Positions 9,683 to 21,596 of a stretch of DNA of 64,000 bases are shown here, in pieces. The first letter of the stretch is position 1. Each line of letters starts with the position of its first letter. Location of the stretch: positions 56,023,620 to 56,087,619 of the forward strand of contig CAXKWD010000007.1 in assembly GCA_964059195.1 (NCBI GenBank). The letters run 5' to 3'. The position numbers and the translations under genes are program-made. The stretch comes from Ectobius pallidus. Lineage: Eukaryota; Arthropoda; Insecta; Blattodea; Ectobiidae. The notes under the pieces were generated by a model. It did not search any database. It saw only the letters and a list, made by a program, of their open reading frames with translations, and was not told where the DNA came from.

Positions 9683-11895
9683 TATTATTGTGTTTTAAGA
9701 TGTCCACTGGTAAAATGACAAGCGTCGAATCCGGTAAACTCTTTTGTAACTTTTCTTAGTACAATAAATATATCATATATTACATCATACTATAAAAAAC
9801 CAAGCTATTTAATTCCAAATTTTAAGGAACTAGTTTCTAATCAATAAATATTTTGAGGATATATTAATATTTACTCCGTAAAACTGAATTTCTATACTGA
9901 TAAAACAAATCTCACTTACAGAAAAATGAAAAGAGAACTATTTTTTGAATGTGACTGACTACTTCAAATGAGCCTAACAGTACAGAGGAAATCACATATT
10001 TTCTTATGTAAGCTAACATTTATAACAACGTAAATTCTTTACCCTGAATCTAAAGAGTGTCTATTAAGGCAATGTAAAATAGGCCTAATTAATATTGCTG
10101 GACATGGTAAACAATTACTTCTAATAAAAAGCAATCCACTATAATTTATAATACAACTAAAATTAATATTTAAAATACTTTCTTCAATTTATGGCTTTGA
10201 ATCTTCCCCACAAATAATTATTAGAAGTTATATCATGCTATTAAAATGAAGATGTCTTTGAACTCTTCAATGAATTTAAATAAATAAAATATAATATGGG
10301 AAATTTAGAATTTCAGCTACTGAGAAAACAAATGTGTCTCAGGTGATCAATCCCTTATTTTCCTCGTGAGACTGTCTCAGGAACATTTCTTGCCTTGAAT
10401 GAGGCAAATGTGCCAAGCATTGAAGCATGAGGCTGCCTCAGACATTCACTTGTTCATATTCATTAAAACAAAACTAAAATTTCAAATTCACAGCATCTAG
10501 AAATTTGCTACAACTCATTTAACAATAATTACTGCATGTCGTGAAAAAAATATTTTTGTTCATTGCATAATAACAGGTAATAGCTGACACATTATCAGAA
10601 CTGAAATGAATTATGGGATATAAAACAATGAAATAGGGAAATAACTCCATTGTTGCACAATTCAAAAGTAAAGGTATCTACTCCCACTATATACTTAACA
10701 ATGAAAAACAGTTAAAAATAGTATTAAATTGTACTGAATGTTTACATGGTCTAGTTACACAGAGTGTTTCACGAAGTTTTACTGCCACTTTCTGAGTGCA
10801 TTCTTGAGGATATTTGGAACAAAAAATGTAAATAAAAAAATGTGATCTGACTTGTAGTTACATTGTTATAAGCGTTTGAAGTTTCAACATTTATGACAGC
10901 AATAAATTCGGTAATAAATCGGCACAGAAATTGATAGTAACAAACAAAATGGATTTAATTCACATACTTAACATATATTTCACCCTTTATCTCATTTTGC
11001 CATCAGATTTTCAAAGATACCTCCCTCTACGTCCAAGCGCGGGTATGAACGACGCCTGTCCTGTTCCGTAATTTATCAGGACTGTTCTTTATTATTGTTG
11101 CAGCATTCATAATGCGCACAAGTAACTCTTCACGTGTTCTAACTTTCACCTCGTACACCATATCTTTCATCCACCCTCATATGCAATAATCAAGTGGTGT
11201 CAAATCTGGGAACCTCATTGGCCACGGATCAGGACTTCCACGACCAATCCAACGCTCTAGAAAATGCTGGTCTAGATAAGCTCTCACGGCACGGGAGAAA
11301 TGAGCAGGTGCACCATCATGCTGGAAGTACATATGGCATCTCGTTTTAAGAGAAACATCTTCTAGTAATAATGGCAGTTCGTTTTGTAGAAAGTTTAAGT
11401 AGATACCACCAGTTAAATTGCTGGGCATTATGAATGGCCCAATCAGTTGATCATGTAAAACTCCACACCAAAAATTTACATGAAACTGGTGTTGAAAACT
11501 GTTTCCACCGTGGCGTTAGGATTATCTACTGCCATTCATGTGAGTTGTGCAAGTTGTTTATGCCATCCCGTGTGAACTGTGACTCATCAATGAACATGAT
11601 AAGCTGATAGAACTCTCTGCCATGTCCATTTAACCAGTTGCAGAACTCGACGTGACGAATAAGATCGTCAGATTGTAGATATTGCACTTTTTGCATATGA
11701 TAAGGGTACATATCATTCTCTTTAAGCGTTCTCCACACCTTTGAAGAACTACAACCTAATCGCTGAGCTACACCTCTTGCTGACGTTTAGGACTGCCATG
11801 TACAATATCGAGAATGTGTTCTTCTTCTTCTACATTAAGTTTGCGATCTCGTTCATAATGGATTGTAACACTGGGAAGTGAACCACTTTGTCTTA

Positions 11896-12839
11896 GGCCG
11901 GTATTCATAGTCGGCAACTTAAGGACCGACTTTATAAAGCTGAACTTGTTTGAGAAGTCGACTTATATGTTTTTCGTATTCACAGTCTTCTTTAAAGTCG
12001 AACTGTATTAAGTCTGACTTCATAAAGCTCTACTTATTCTACATATTAAAGTCGAACATGATAATATGAAAAATCGCACGTTCACTTCTGTAACAATTGA
12101 ATTAGCCAATCGTATTCAAGATTTTTTCAGATTTCGTGTAATGCAAAGCCATCTGGTTACGTAGTTGGCTATTGTAATATAAAAATCAGACAGCGCTGTG
12201 CATTGTAAACAAAGAATTCAATTCATCCAGTCATATTATGCAGCGTGTAAGTAAACTGATCAATAGTTTCTTGAGAATATTCTGTGTATATAATAGCTTG
12301 GAGATCGTTCAGTATTAATACCGGTACGCTTATGTATTTATTTCAATATTAATTATTGTTTTAGAGGGATTCAAAACAGCTTAGGAAGCTTTGGGCTGAT
12401 ATGAAATGCCAGCAGAGAGATATGAAGATGAAAGATAGGTGATTGATATTTCCAAAATTGTGTCTTCTTGAAACTAAATCTCTTTTTAAATTCATTGTCA
12501 AAATAGAATTTGAAAGAATTCATCATTTTTCTAAAATAACGCTTTGGGGTGTGAGTTTCTTCTAATACCTCGCTCAGATCCTCAAAATTACTATCCATGG
12601 TACTGGATTAAACTGAAATAAGTCAGGGGGACCCTTGACTTGATAAAGTATGGCTTATTTTGACAAATAAGTCATACTTTAGTGACTGTGAATAGCAATA
12701 AGCTCGACTTTGTCAAGTCTGACCTTATAAAGTAACTAGGTCACAAGTCCAACTTGTTTGTGTCAGAAACTCAACTTAAAACGAGATTAAAGTTTGACTT
12801 GGCAATAAGTACGACTTATTGCGACTATGAATACCGGCC
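11896..12839. mobile_element. PIF/Harbinger-type element
   Basis: A 944-bp insertion with inverted ends GGCCGGTATTCATAGTCG and CGACTATGAATACCGGCC, flanked by the 3-bp duplication TTA (11893-11895, 12840-12842). A 3-bp TWA target and these ends fit PIF/Harbinger. On the minus strand at 12598-12460 it encodes MDSNFEDLSEVLEE followed by RYFRKMMNSFKFYFDNEFKK, which resembles the start of Harbinger nucleases (a region of the type FY..YEF..RFR). The rest of the nuclease is missing, so it is a non-autonomous derivative. Confidence 0.75.
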
Positions 12840-12959
12840 TTAATGTGTTAAATGTTCCACTAAAGATTTTGGGATTGGGCATCCTATGATTTGGATAGCA
12901 GCGTCGATACTCGGCTGCAGCAGCTGTTGCATTTCCATCACATACACCATAAATAAATA

Positions 12960-13515
12960 CAGTGATACCTCGAGATATGAGTTTAATTCGTTCCATAACC
13001 TTGCTCGTATGTCAAAGCAATTTTCCCCATTGAAATTAATTGAAATGCCATTAATCCGTTCCAGCCCCAAAAATGCTACCCCCAATTGTTTTTGTTACGT
13101 GTTTTTGAATAAGAAAAATGACAAATATTGTATAAAAACATAATAAAAGAGAATGTAAAGCAAAAAAAAAAAAAAAGTTTTATAACGTGTACATACATAT
13201 TTGTTACACTTTCTTCGGACCCATGGTTATAAAAAGAAATGTGATAAAGTATGTAAATGCACAAAAAGCGCAAAACCCTAGAAAAACTTAGCAAAGATGC
13301 TTCGACAGCGAGGTAAACAAGCACACTGGGGAATACGTGGAATAATGCGCGAGACGCACGAGGCGCAGTAAACTGGTGGGCCGTGTGCTGCGTTGCAGCT
13401 GGCTGTTCCTCGTATCTCAAATGTCGCTCGTATTTCAAAACAAAACTTCGCTCGCTCGACAGCTCGTATCTCAAATAACTCGTATGTTAGGCACTCGTAT
13501 CTTGAGGTACCACTG
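12960..13515. mobile_element. TA-flanked MITE
   Basis: A 556-bp element with ends CAGTGATACCTCGAGATATG and, reversed, CAGTGGTACCTCAAGATACG, flanked by TA at 12958-12959 and 13516-13517. The CAGTGGTACCTCG terminus belongs to widespread Tc1/mariner/pogo-type MITEs. It holds no coding sequence. It is inserted close to the start codon of the mariner-family transposase gene. Confidence 0.8.
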
Positions 13516-13995
13516 TAACATATCAATGTATTCCTCCTTTGTAAATTTGAACGGCATATTCAGAAAACAAGCAGTAAGAACACACAGTCATCTGTTACTC
13601 TATAATAGACGATAGTTAACTATCTAGCTTACGATGGCACTGGATGTCAATAAAAGGTGGGCATGTGCGCAACGTACATTGAGCTCTGTCCACACAGAGA
13701 CGTTCATTAATATCTACATTACTCCATAATGATTTGAGATAGGTAAAACTTTTATTAGGAAAAGTTGTTCCAAATAACGTCAGGAACATGCTCTGTTACT
13801 GGTGGTAAAACTTTGTGAAACATCCTATATAACATAATAATTAAATACAGAGTTGAAATTATTACTAGACTTCATATTTATGGTATAGTTTTCCTGTAAT
13901 AGTTTCAGAGACCATCTCTTCCTGTTGCATAAGTTGAAAGATAGCTGTTGAGAATAGATGTGACAGTTTAAAAAACTATAGTATTTCCAAGGTGG

Positions 13996-14122
13996 TATGG
14001 AAGGGAAGTAAACAACAAACTTACCTTGAGTAACAGTGTCCTGTCATTTCATTGGTTAATTGCATCAGCGCATACTTCACTATAGCATGACAAGCTCATC
14101 AGATGTTTACTTCCCTTCCATA
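13996..14122. mobile_element. Short MITE
   Basis: About 127 bp bounded by TATGGAAGGGAAGTAAACA and its reverse complement, so roughly 19-bp inverted ends including a TA that may be the target duplication. There is no coding sequence. Confidence 0.6.
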
Positions 14123-14328
14123 TACATAGAGAAATTATTCATAGTGAGTTTATTGCTTTTGTAGTTATATCATCTAGGCTTACATCTTTTTACAACTCAT
14201 CTCTAGCAAGCAAGATTTTGTTTGTTTTTATTGTTGCCTTAGCAAGTTTGTTGATTCTGAAGAAGAGAAACAAGTGACATGCACTACTGAAATTTTTTAA
14301 AAAGAGCCATATTGACTTATTTCAATTA

Positions 14329-14655
14329 AAAATGCCTTGTCAATATTAAAGACTTTGTAATCATCAAATATATTTTGACCAACTTGTGGCATGATTTTGT
14401 TACATAATATGATGTAGGCTTAGGCCTATGTTATTTACATGGCCAGCTCTGAACTGAAACTTCATTATATGAGCAAAGAGTAGACACACAATATATGCTA
14501 CAGAATGTATGAAAGAGACCATTATGTAACAAACATTATATATATTATGTAACAAACATCATATTATGTATCACTGAGGATGACCACAAGTTGGTTGAAA
14601 TATATTTGATGATTTAAAAAACTTTAATATTGACAAGGCGGGATTACTGCATTTC
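14329..14655. repeat. Fold-back repeat
   Basis: The left arm (about 14329-14415, containing CCTTGTCAATATTAAAG and ACCAACTTGTGG) is the reverse complement of the right arm (about 14560-14655, containing CCACAAGTTGGTTGAAATAT and CTTTAATATTGACAAGG). The outer limits are approximate. It is probably a MITE or a self-inverted retroelement end. Confidence 0.6.
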
Positions 14656-14794
14656 TAATTGCGCTATTGAATATAAGACTTAATTATAACATCATTAATT
14701 ACGAACTCTTATTTTAAATTTACATTATGTGAGTTAAGGTACACCACATGTTGTAAGTAAAAGTGATAGGCATAGCCCCTAATAATTCTGTATT

Positions 14795-15064
14795 ATGGAA
14801 GAAAATTGTGAGCCTGGGCCTTCAGAACTTACATCACCAATAAAGAAACATGTGCGAGGAAAAGGTTTGTCCAGCAGCAAAAAGATACAGATTGTAAATG
14901 TATACAAAACATCATTAAAAGAAAACCCCAAAATAACTGTGTGAGATGTAGGAATGAAAGTGGCGTCATCCGTGGGAGTAACATCAAGTATGATTTTCAA
15001 AGTCCTAAAAGAATATAGATCTACAGGAGGAATTAAGTCACTGGTCAAAATGAAACCAAATTAA
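14795..15064 (+). pseudogene. Transposase N-terminal fragment
   Basis: Begins ATG at 14795 (MEENCEPGPSELTSP), followed by a basic segment and KKIQIVNVYKTSLKENPKI, then after an in-frame TGA (about 14942) SSVGVTSSMIFKVLKEYRST and GGIK before a TAA at 15062. The order fits the helix-turn-helix start of an insect Tc1/mariner-type transposase, which binds the transposon ends. The catalytic part is absent, so this is a fragment as well as interrupted. Confidence 0.55.
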
Positions 15065-15204
15065 ACAAACCCTTGTGAACTGCGCTTTGTATTTTCATTC
15101 TCAGTTGTTTACTTCTGTTCTGTACACATCTTGGATCAAGTATAGATCAGTTTGAGAATTTTAGCATTAGAGGAAATTCTCAACTAAAACATTGATTTTC
15201 TCAC

Positions 15205-15377
15205 CCAGGAAGTGAAGTGAAGGCAGCAAATCCAACTTTAGAGGCAACTAGTCTCCGGAGGCCTTGAAACTGTGCCTCTAAGTCTGGTAATGAAATGGTG
15301 CTTTGGTCACCTTCTTTCTGGACCAGTGACTGTAAAGCAGCAGTTATGAGCTTCTCTTTGTTCTCTGTAAATAAGCC
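15205..15377 (-). CDS. DNAJC13: DNAJC13/Rme-8 exon B
   Basis: A 173-nt exon. The acceptor TTCACAG ends at 15378 and the donor GTGAGA starts at 15204. It enters in phase 0 and leaves two bases of a glycine codon that exon C completes. The 57 codons begin [18 protein letters not shown] and include [20 protein letters not shown]. This directly joins the SVTQD end of exon A to the FRESVGVKV start of exon C, as in the animal DNAJC13 family. The exon is intact. It lies 41 kb downstream of exon A because of the transposon-filled intron. Confidence 0.92.
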
Positions 15378-15880
15378 CTGTGAATAATAAATTTTATTAT
15401 AAGTGAGTTGTATGAAATGCACTGCAGTCACCATTTTCATGGATTATTGATCACAATTCCTTGAGGTAGTTTCCACTTCCTCCAGTTACTAAATATTCAG
15501 TCTTATTCTTGGTGACTGTAGTGCTCACTTAAATCACAGAATAATTATGAGGTTGCAGCTAGGAACAAATGAAAAACCAACGAGAGTGGAAAGCAAATAT
15601 ATTGAACTTTGCTCTCGATGCTGTATTGCTTGTAAGGAGTGTGGCAGCACCTGTGCACACGGAGGAAAATTTGAGGTGAGGGTGAAGCAAGGAAGAAAAG
15701 GAGAGAAGTGAGGAGAGAGCTTAGGGGTAGAGATTTCATTGTGGACGAAGTCTAAGAAAAGTCATCGCCATGTACAGAGCGAGGTGCTCAACAGCATGGG
15801 GTGTGCCCCATTAGGGTGTGCACATGCACCTACATAGCAGTTGGAGTCTGCAATTGGAGTTAGTAGCTGGACAGTGATTA

Positions 15881-16204
15881 CAATAGAGAATTATACCTGC
15901 AATATAAAGAAGTGGAAGCATCTACAGTTGTTAAATTTAAAAGATTACAATGGGCAGGGCATGTTCAGCGAATGGAAGAATCAAGCATCCCAGGGAAGGT
16001 AATTTAGGGGAAAATGTTTGGAAAGAGACATGTGGGGAAGCCACAGAAAAGATGGATAGATGCAGTCAAGGAGGACAGCCAACCGCTTCTTCGCTGTAGG
16101 AACTAGGAAAAGATCGCTATGGATAGAGATGAATGGAGGACAAGAATAGTGAAGGCCAAGGCTCGTTTTGGACTGTAGAGCCGAAAATGATGATGATGAT
16201 GATG
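15881..16204 (+). mobile_element. 5'-truncated RTE-like LINE
   Basis: A 324-bp insertion flanked by the perfect 16-bp duplication AGCTGGACAGTGATTA (15865-15880 and 16205-16220). It encodes the very C-terminus of a LINE polyprotein, RLQWAGHVQRMEESSIPGKV, then a block with KPQKRWIDAVKEDSQPLL and DRDEWRTRIVKAKARFGL, and ends in a (TGA)n tail. The first block is followed by an in-frame TAG. Length and tail show a severely truncated target-primed insertion. The RW.GHV.RM and RDEWR signatures are typical of RTE-type and related LINEs. Confidence 0.85.
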
Positions 16205-17634
16205 AGCTGGACAGTGATTAAGACATCCAACCAAAGGAGACAACCTGAAAGAGTTGGTGAATGTCGGGGTGTGCCTTGTAAGGGGACACACACACCCTCA
16301 AGGATGTAGAAGTATGAGGGACTGCCATATGCATGAAGGCAGTCAAACAGCCGAGAACGAGACATAGAGTTCCTACAATGAAGGTGTTCTGCATTCGTGG
16401 GATGAGGTCATGAACAACTGGAGCTGAGTTCCTGCACAGCTGCAAAATGGTGGTTGCATGTAGCAGAGCTGGATGATGTGGGCTGCAAATGAAAGCTTGG
16501 TTGCGACAATCACAGGAGGACGAAGTCAGAGATGGTGAAGATTTCGATGGGGAGGTACTCAGATGGGAACAAGGTGTATTTCACATAAGTGGAGTAATGC
16601 CAGAGACTGACAAGTAAAATCTAAGAGGATAGAAAGTTATACTATTTTGCTTAATTGTTTTGGTGCTTAAATGGAAGCAAATTTTAGGCTTGCTCTTATC
16701 TATCCAACAATGTACCAAATAAGTTCAATTATATTAATGTAGAGGAAAGTAAGAAACGAGGATTCAACCAACTGAGGTGGTATGATAAGTTTTGTAGAAG
16801 TAAATAATTCAAGGGGAAAGAAGTTACAAATTCACTTGGAAGTTAGGTTAGTATAGGCCTATATTGCTAAATTTATTGAAGGATTAAAGAAAGTAAAGTA
16901 AGTTAAATTCAAAGATAACCGGAGGCCAAGATGTAATGAGGTAATTAGTAACTCAAGTTGTCTATGGAGGATAATGATAGATGGCTAACCAAATTTATAG
17001 TGAGATATGGAAGTGTGGATTGAGAGCCGAAGGCTCTGAGGTTAAAAATTGAGGTATACAAAATGGGCATTGGGCCTATGTATTGTGAGTGTGTATGGCA
17101 CCTTATCCATATAAAGATAGGGGTGTAGGAGGAAGTTTTCTCTTATATTTGAAGATCTCATGTTAATTAATATTTCATTATATATATAAATGAAACGTAA
17201 GTAGTTCAAAAGCTAGCCTAAACAAACAGTCAATAATCCATCCGTAGGAGGTTAAAATATATAGAAGGCTCAAAATTTGAGGTATGAATGAAAGGTAGGA
17301 ACTTCAGATGGGTTGACGTTCACTTTTCTGTAACGCTGAATTGGGAATATTGTATAAAGATAAAAGACAGCGGAAATGTGTAATGCTATCACTCATGCTT
17401 TAGTCGTAATTTAACACCCTGTACTGCTTCTTAATAATAGCACTCCTGACACATGTGTGATATCATGATTAAAGTTGTTCTGCAAATATTAAACTATGTT
17501 ATGTTGTAGAAGGCATTGCTAGAAGAACAACTTTCTCTTGTATGATATAAGCAAGTTATTAAAGTATACACACAATTGTTAGTTCCGATCTAACGATGCA
17601 AGCGATTGCAGGTTAAGGGATCAGTAGGCTGCTT

Positions 17635-17705
17635 CTTTTTCTCCTCCTCCTCTTTCTTCTTCTTGTCATTGTTGTTGTTGTCAGTTGTTATTGTTATTGT
17701 CAGTG
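17635..17705 (+). repeat. Low-complexity pyrimidine/GTT repeat
   Basis: Runs of CTC/TTC followed by imperfect GTT and TTATTG repeats. Simple-sequence DNA, not coding. Confidence 0.8.
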
Positions 17706-19167
17706 TTATTGTTATAGGAATGTCAACAGAACAAATAATGAAAGAGACTGCCAAGGACGTTTCTTGAGTGGTCACCCTCTGGAATAAGAAAGTGTGGTCG
17801 GCTTCATACAGAATTCATACCATGATAAGCTACAGGTCCCGGTGAAATCATAATCCTTTATACATACGAACTAGGGTGTTTCTGAGCTTCCAAAATAATT
17901 AATTCACTATCTAAAACAGGCCTGTCCAACTTTAGGAACACCACTGACTTAACTGGTTGGCTTATCACTTAGAAATATAATGCATGAATACTAATACAGT
18001 TATCACTGATTCCTTCGTAAATGTAATAAACAATGTTAAATTACTGTGTGACAAACATAATTTTTTTTATAAAATATAGCTTTTATCACACCAGTATTTG
18101 GTTAAAATAATAGTAATACAATTTATCAAGAGAAAAGTCAACTGATCTGCGAGATTTGTAGTTCCTATCTTGTGACATAAACACTGCTAGGCTAATAGGA
18201 ATTCCTTTGTAACTCACAACAGTGCCTCTATGCACCTGTTATACTCATAAACAACATTCCAGAGTACACCTGCTCACTACAGGCAGTTTCATAACTTCTT
18301 TCTATCCTTTAATATAGAAGAGGAAAATCTATGAAAAAAAGGACGTCACCTCTACTTAATTCTTGTAATTACCAATGATTAACACACAATGATCCAGCAA
18401 AATTTCACTCAGTGGAGACAGTAGGATTCAAGGGGGTAGCCTACATTTAGTCCAGTACACAAGTTTAATAAAGAGATCAGTGTGTATTCTTTTCAACTGT
18501 GAATGTCTCACACTATATTCTCAAAATAACATATTCACTGTTAAACAAAATTAAGTTTACAACAATGGTTTCCGTCTAAAGAAAAAGTTTCAACCCCAAA
18601 AAATAAAAAAATAAATAAAAAATAAACTTCTTCTCAACAAAACGATAACTTGGTGAATCACCAAAATTGATAAAACCCTAAATCAAGTTTATTTATAGGC
18701 CTTTGAGTATTCTTAGTTCTCTTTAACTCTCCTACTTATTCTAGTAGGTTTTATTGGTGTTTTCCTTTTTCTGGAAATATCTTTTTTCCTTAACTCCAAC
18801 CAATATAATTTTCCTACCTAATTTTCTTTATGGAGGTTTTTATTTTCCTTACAGAAGAATTTGCTTTCTCTAACGATGCAACCTCGGGTTTCCTACTTAA
18901 CTACTTAAGTATGGTCACTCTAGTCAGCATGAAAACCAGCTAACTAGCCCACTCTCTGAGCAGGTAACCTTGAAGATGTGACTGAATGGGTCCTCATCGG
19001 CAGGAAATCACGCTCTTGTGTCCTGTCTCACCAGCTTCAATGTGATCCATATGTTTCGTGTGTTGCCCTAGCCTTAGCATTAACATGGGTATTATCTGCA
19101 CATAGCACTGCTGCAAGAAAATTCCTTCATCATGTTGACAGCAGTAACAGTTAGTATTAACATTAGA

Positions 19168-19434
19168 ATTACAATAAAATCCTGTTATCCTGTTAAAATT
19201 AATCTTATGATTAAAAACAATATAACATGTAAAAAGAGATAGTAAAGTGATAAGAGAACAAGTATTGCTTTAAAAATGTGTTTTATCCTTGTTGTTGTAG
19301 TAGTAATATCAATATTACCGGCCAAAAGTTATTAAAAATAAATTGCATAAGCACCTAGTAGGGCCTACTATCTCTTTTTACATGTTATATTGTTTTTAAT
19401 CATAAGATTAATTTTAACAGGATTTTATTGTAAT
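19168..19434. repeat. Palindromic fold-back repeat
   Basis: Arms of about 70-80 bp (19168-19247 and about 19362-19434) are near-perfect reverse complements; the left arm has a 7-bp extra (CCTGTTAT duplicated). The right arm ends where the BEL-1 5' LTR begins, and the bases just after the BEL-1 3' LTR (TAATTCT) continue the palindrome, so BEL-1 landed at the outer end of this fold-back. Confidence 0.75.
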
Positions 19435-21196
19435 TATATAATTACACAAAACTTGGAAGTAAAACTATGATTTTCGTAGCCAAAACATAGGCTTAAATTA
19501 CGACATTACACTAAAATCATTTTATTGTAGATCTTTTCACATTCATGTTCAGATTTAATATTTGACCCGTAGATTGCGATTCTGAACTTAGTTTTGCATA
19601 ATCTATTATAATAAATATTATTTGAACTAATTAAGATAGTTTGTAAGCAAACCTAACCCCACTTTCAAACGTGCAATATTAACATTTGATATCTATGTTC
19701 CACGGACTTTAGAATAATGTTAAAGTGTCTGGCATCATACTCACAGCTTTACATATTTAATATTGTTCCTTTAAAACAATTATTTGTTTATTAAAAGAAA
19801 TAATAAGTTATTACATATATATTTGCATGGTGATAGTCATTTGTCGTTGTGGAATCATTTCATGAGTGTACTTCGATCTGCAATATATCGATACTGACTC
19901 GCTTTGATTTTCAATGTTGCCAATTTCCAGCAAAAAACTCACGTAGTTTTCTGAAACAAATATTCAAGTTTTTATTATTATATAGATTTTTTATATAGTT
20001 TTTATATTTGATTTATACTTTAAATCCATGGTATTATTGTCCATTGCATTTTAGTAACCTTTTCACGTCAGAATTACTTGTGACGCTTTCTCTTATAAAT
20101 ATAATTTTGCTAAGTTTATTGGGGATTTCCCTCACAAAGCCAGTACAACGTGCAAGGCGTTCATTTAGTTAGTTCACACGTCGAGTCTGAAGGAAGCGGA
20201 CGTGGTTCTCATTCATTCCTGCTTGGGAAAAAGTATTTCCCAGTATATCATCATCATCAGCATTCTACAGTATCCAAGGATCTGGAAGCTGAATTTCAAC
20301 TAGAATCTTCAATCCAACAAGGATTTGAGTTTTCATCTTTAAATCATCAATTTCAGCTAAGAAATTTGATTATTAATTTATCATTTATCAAGAGCATCTC
20401 GTGGGCACGCTAACATAGCTTGTGACTCCTTATAAGTCTCTTATTTGAAGACAATCTTCAATTATATCTATCTAACTTTTAATTGGAACCAATTCCAATT
20501 AATTATAATTAATTTCTGCGTGAAGGAAGAATTTCACTGTAACCTTTCTTGATTCGCTTTGCATAGGCACGCCAAGGTGACGTCATATAGACGCTTGTAA
20601 TTTCACCATCTTCGTTTCCTTTGTGAACATTATTACAACACATTTCAAAGTGTTATTTACCTTAAATTACTGAACGTCTTACATAATACATTCCTTTCAA
20701 ATACAAACATAAAGAGAATTTTGAAGGATTCTGTGCAAGACTGAAGTAATTAATATTCATCTAACTTCAAGATTTTATAGACAATAAGCATTTTAAGTAT
20801 TACACATCAGTAAGTGTAATTTACTACTTTAAGGAGAATATTTCATCACAACCAATTTATAAACATTATTTGGAACTTTAATTTAACTTTATTACAAACT
20901 GCTACAGTTTTAATTATCACCAGAGTATTTTAACATCAAGAAATTTCGACATCTCTTCAAGATCATCAACTTTTCAAGCATCAACTTCAACAATATTTCA
21001 GTGTATTATAACCTCAGTGTCTGTTAGTGTTAAAATAAATATCATTTATTCAACAGAACGTTATAAATTCTTGTTCTTTTCATGTATAGGCAAAGGCAAG
21101 GGTTTCAGAAACTTACAGTCCATTCTCACCTAATTTCCCTTTCCAATCAACCTAATTTGGTACCTTGTGAAAGCTCCTTGATTGCCTACCTATACA
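19435..21196 (+). repeat. BEL-1 5' LTR
   Basis: Starts TATATAATTACAC (the 3' LTR has TG here, so the first dinucleotide is mutated) and ends CCTATACA. It is 1762 bp, long for this group. An 88-codon open stretch near 20150 is shared by both LTRs but has no ATG and no recognisable motif; I do not call it a gene. Confidence 0.9.
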
Positions 21197-21198
21197 TT

Positions 21199-21216
21199 TG
21201 GTCCTTTCCGAACCGG
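21199..21216 (+). other. BEL-1 primer binding site (putative)
   Basis: Two bases after the LTR the sequence TGGTCCTTTCCGAACCGG begins, with the TGG expected opposite a tRNA CCA end. I could not name the tRNA. Confidence 0.6.
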
Positions 21217-21596
21217 GATCTGTCCCATAGTGGCCTATGGAACTTTAAAACTATCAATCTTATTATAAGTGGTCCTCCGAAAATATTTCCTAATTTTTCT
21301 GAAACCTGCGGGCAAGAATTTGTTATGTAAGGTAAGTCAAAACCATTCTCCTGGCACGACCAGTATTTGAGAAATACAGCAGACACAGTGAAAAAGGGTT
21401 TCACAACACCTACTCATTTTTATGTTGCATGAACACAAACACAAAAACAGTGGAAAGTGTAACACAACATACCACACATTATCTTGTACTAAAAATCTTG
21501 AAGTTTCTTTTCTCAATTCAATCTTAAAACGCGGGCAAAATTGCACAATTAATTTAACTTCAATTTTATCAAGTAAGTTCAACTTGAATCATCAAA

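Larger units (their letters stand above)
11000..13557 (-). pseudogene. Mariner-family transposase, split by two insertions
   Basis: The ATG is at 13557-13555 and the first codons read MPFKFTKEEYIDM. The MITE at 12960-13515 interrupts there. Reading resumes at 12957 with YGVCDGNATAAAAEYRRCYP and NHRMPNPKIF (N-terminal helix-turn-helix), and is interrupted again by the Harbinger-type element. It then continues from 11892 into the catalytic part: FIDESQFTRDG (first Asp, near 11600), FQHDGAPAHFSRAV (second Asp, near 11320) and DLTPLDY (third Asp, near 11190). Additional frameshifts separate these blocks. It would have cut and pasted the element at TA. With four or more breaks it is dead. Confidence 0.8.
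10758..13829 (-). mobile_element. Tc1/mariner-superfamily element with nested insertions
   Basis: Flanked by TA at 10756-10757 and 13830-13831. Terminal inverted repeats share GTGTTTCACGAAGTTTTACT-type sequence (left) with ATGTTTCACAAAGTTTTACC (right, reversed). It encodes on the minus strand a transposase of the arthropod group with HDGAPAH and SPDLTPLD motifs. Two other transposons sit within the gene (11896-12839 and 12960-13515), so the original element was about 1.57 kb. Confidence 0.8.
6723..15204 (-). other. DNAJC13 intron between exons B and C (8.48 kb)
   Basis: Bounded on the minus strand by donor GTGAGA at 15204 and acceptor TTGCAG at 6723. It contains the LINE ORF1 remnant, the composite tRNA-like element, the mariner fold-back, the nested mariner/Harbinger/MITE group and two small fold-backs, each listed separately. 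Positions 9685-10755 and 14660-14790 are AT-rich with no recognisable gene or repeat. Confidence 0.85.

Noticed and set aside
13076..13526. Overlapping open frames on both strands in the TA-flanked MITE
   Set aside because: They fall wholly in a non-coding MITE and are composed of its palindromic terminal sequence.
20150..20413. 87-codon open stretch in both BEL-1 LTRs (also 33873-34136)
   Set aside because: It lies in LTR sequence, starts with GTG rather than ATG, has no recognisable motif, and is duplicated only because LTRs are copies.
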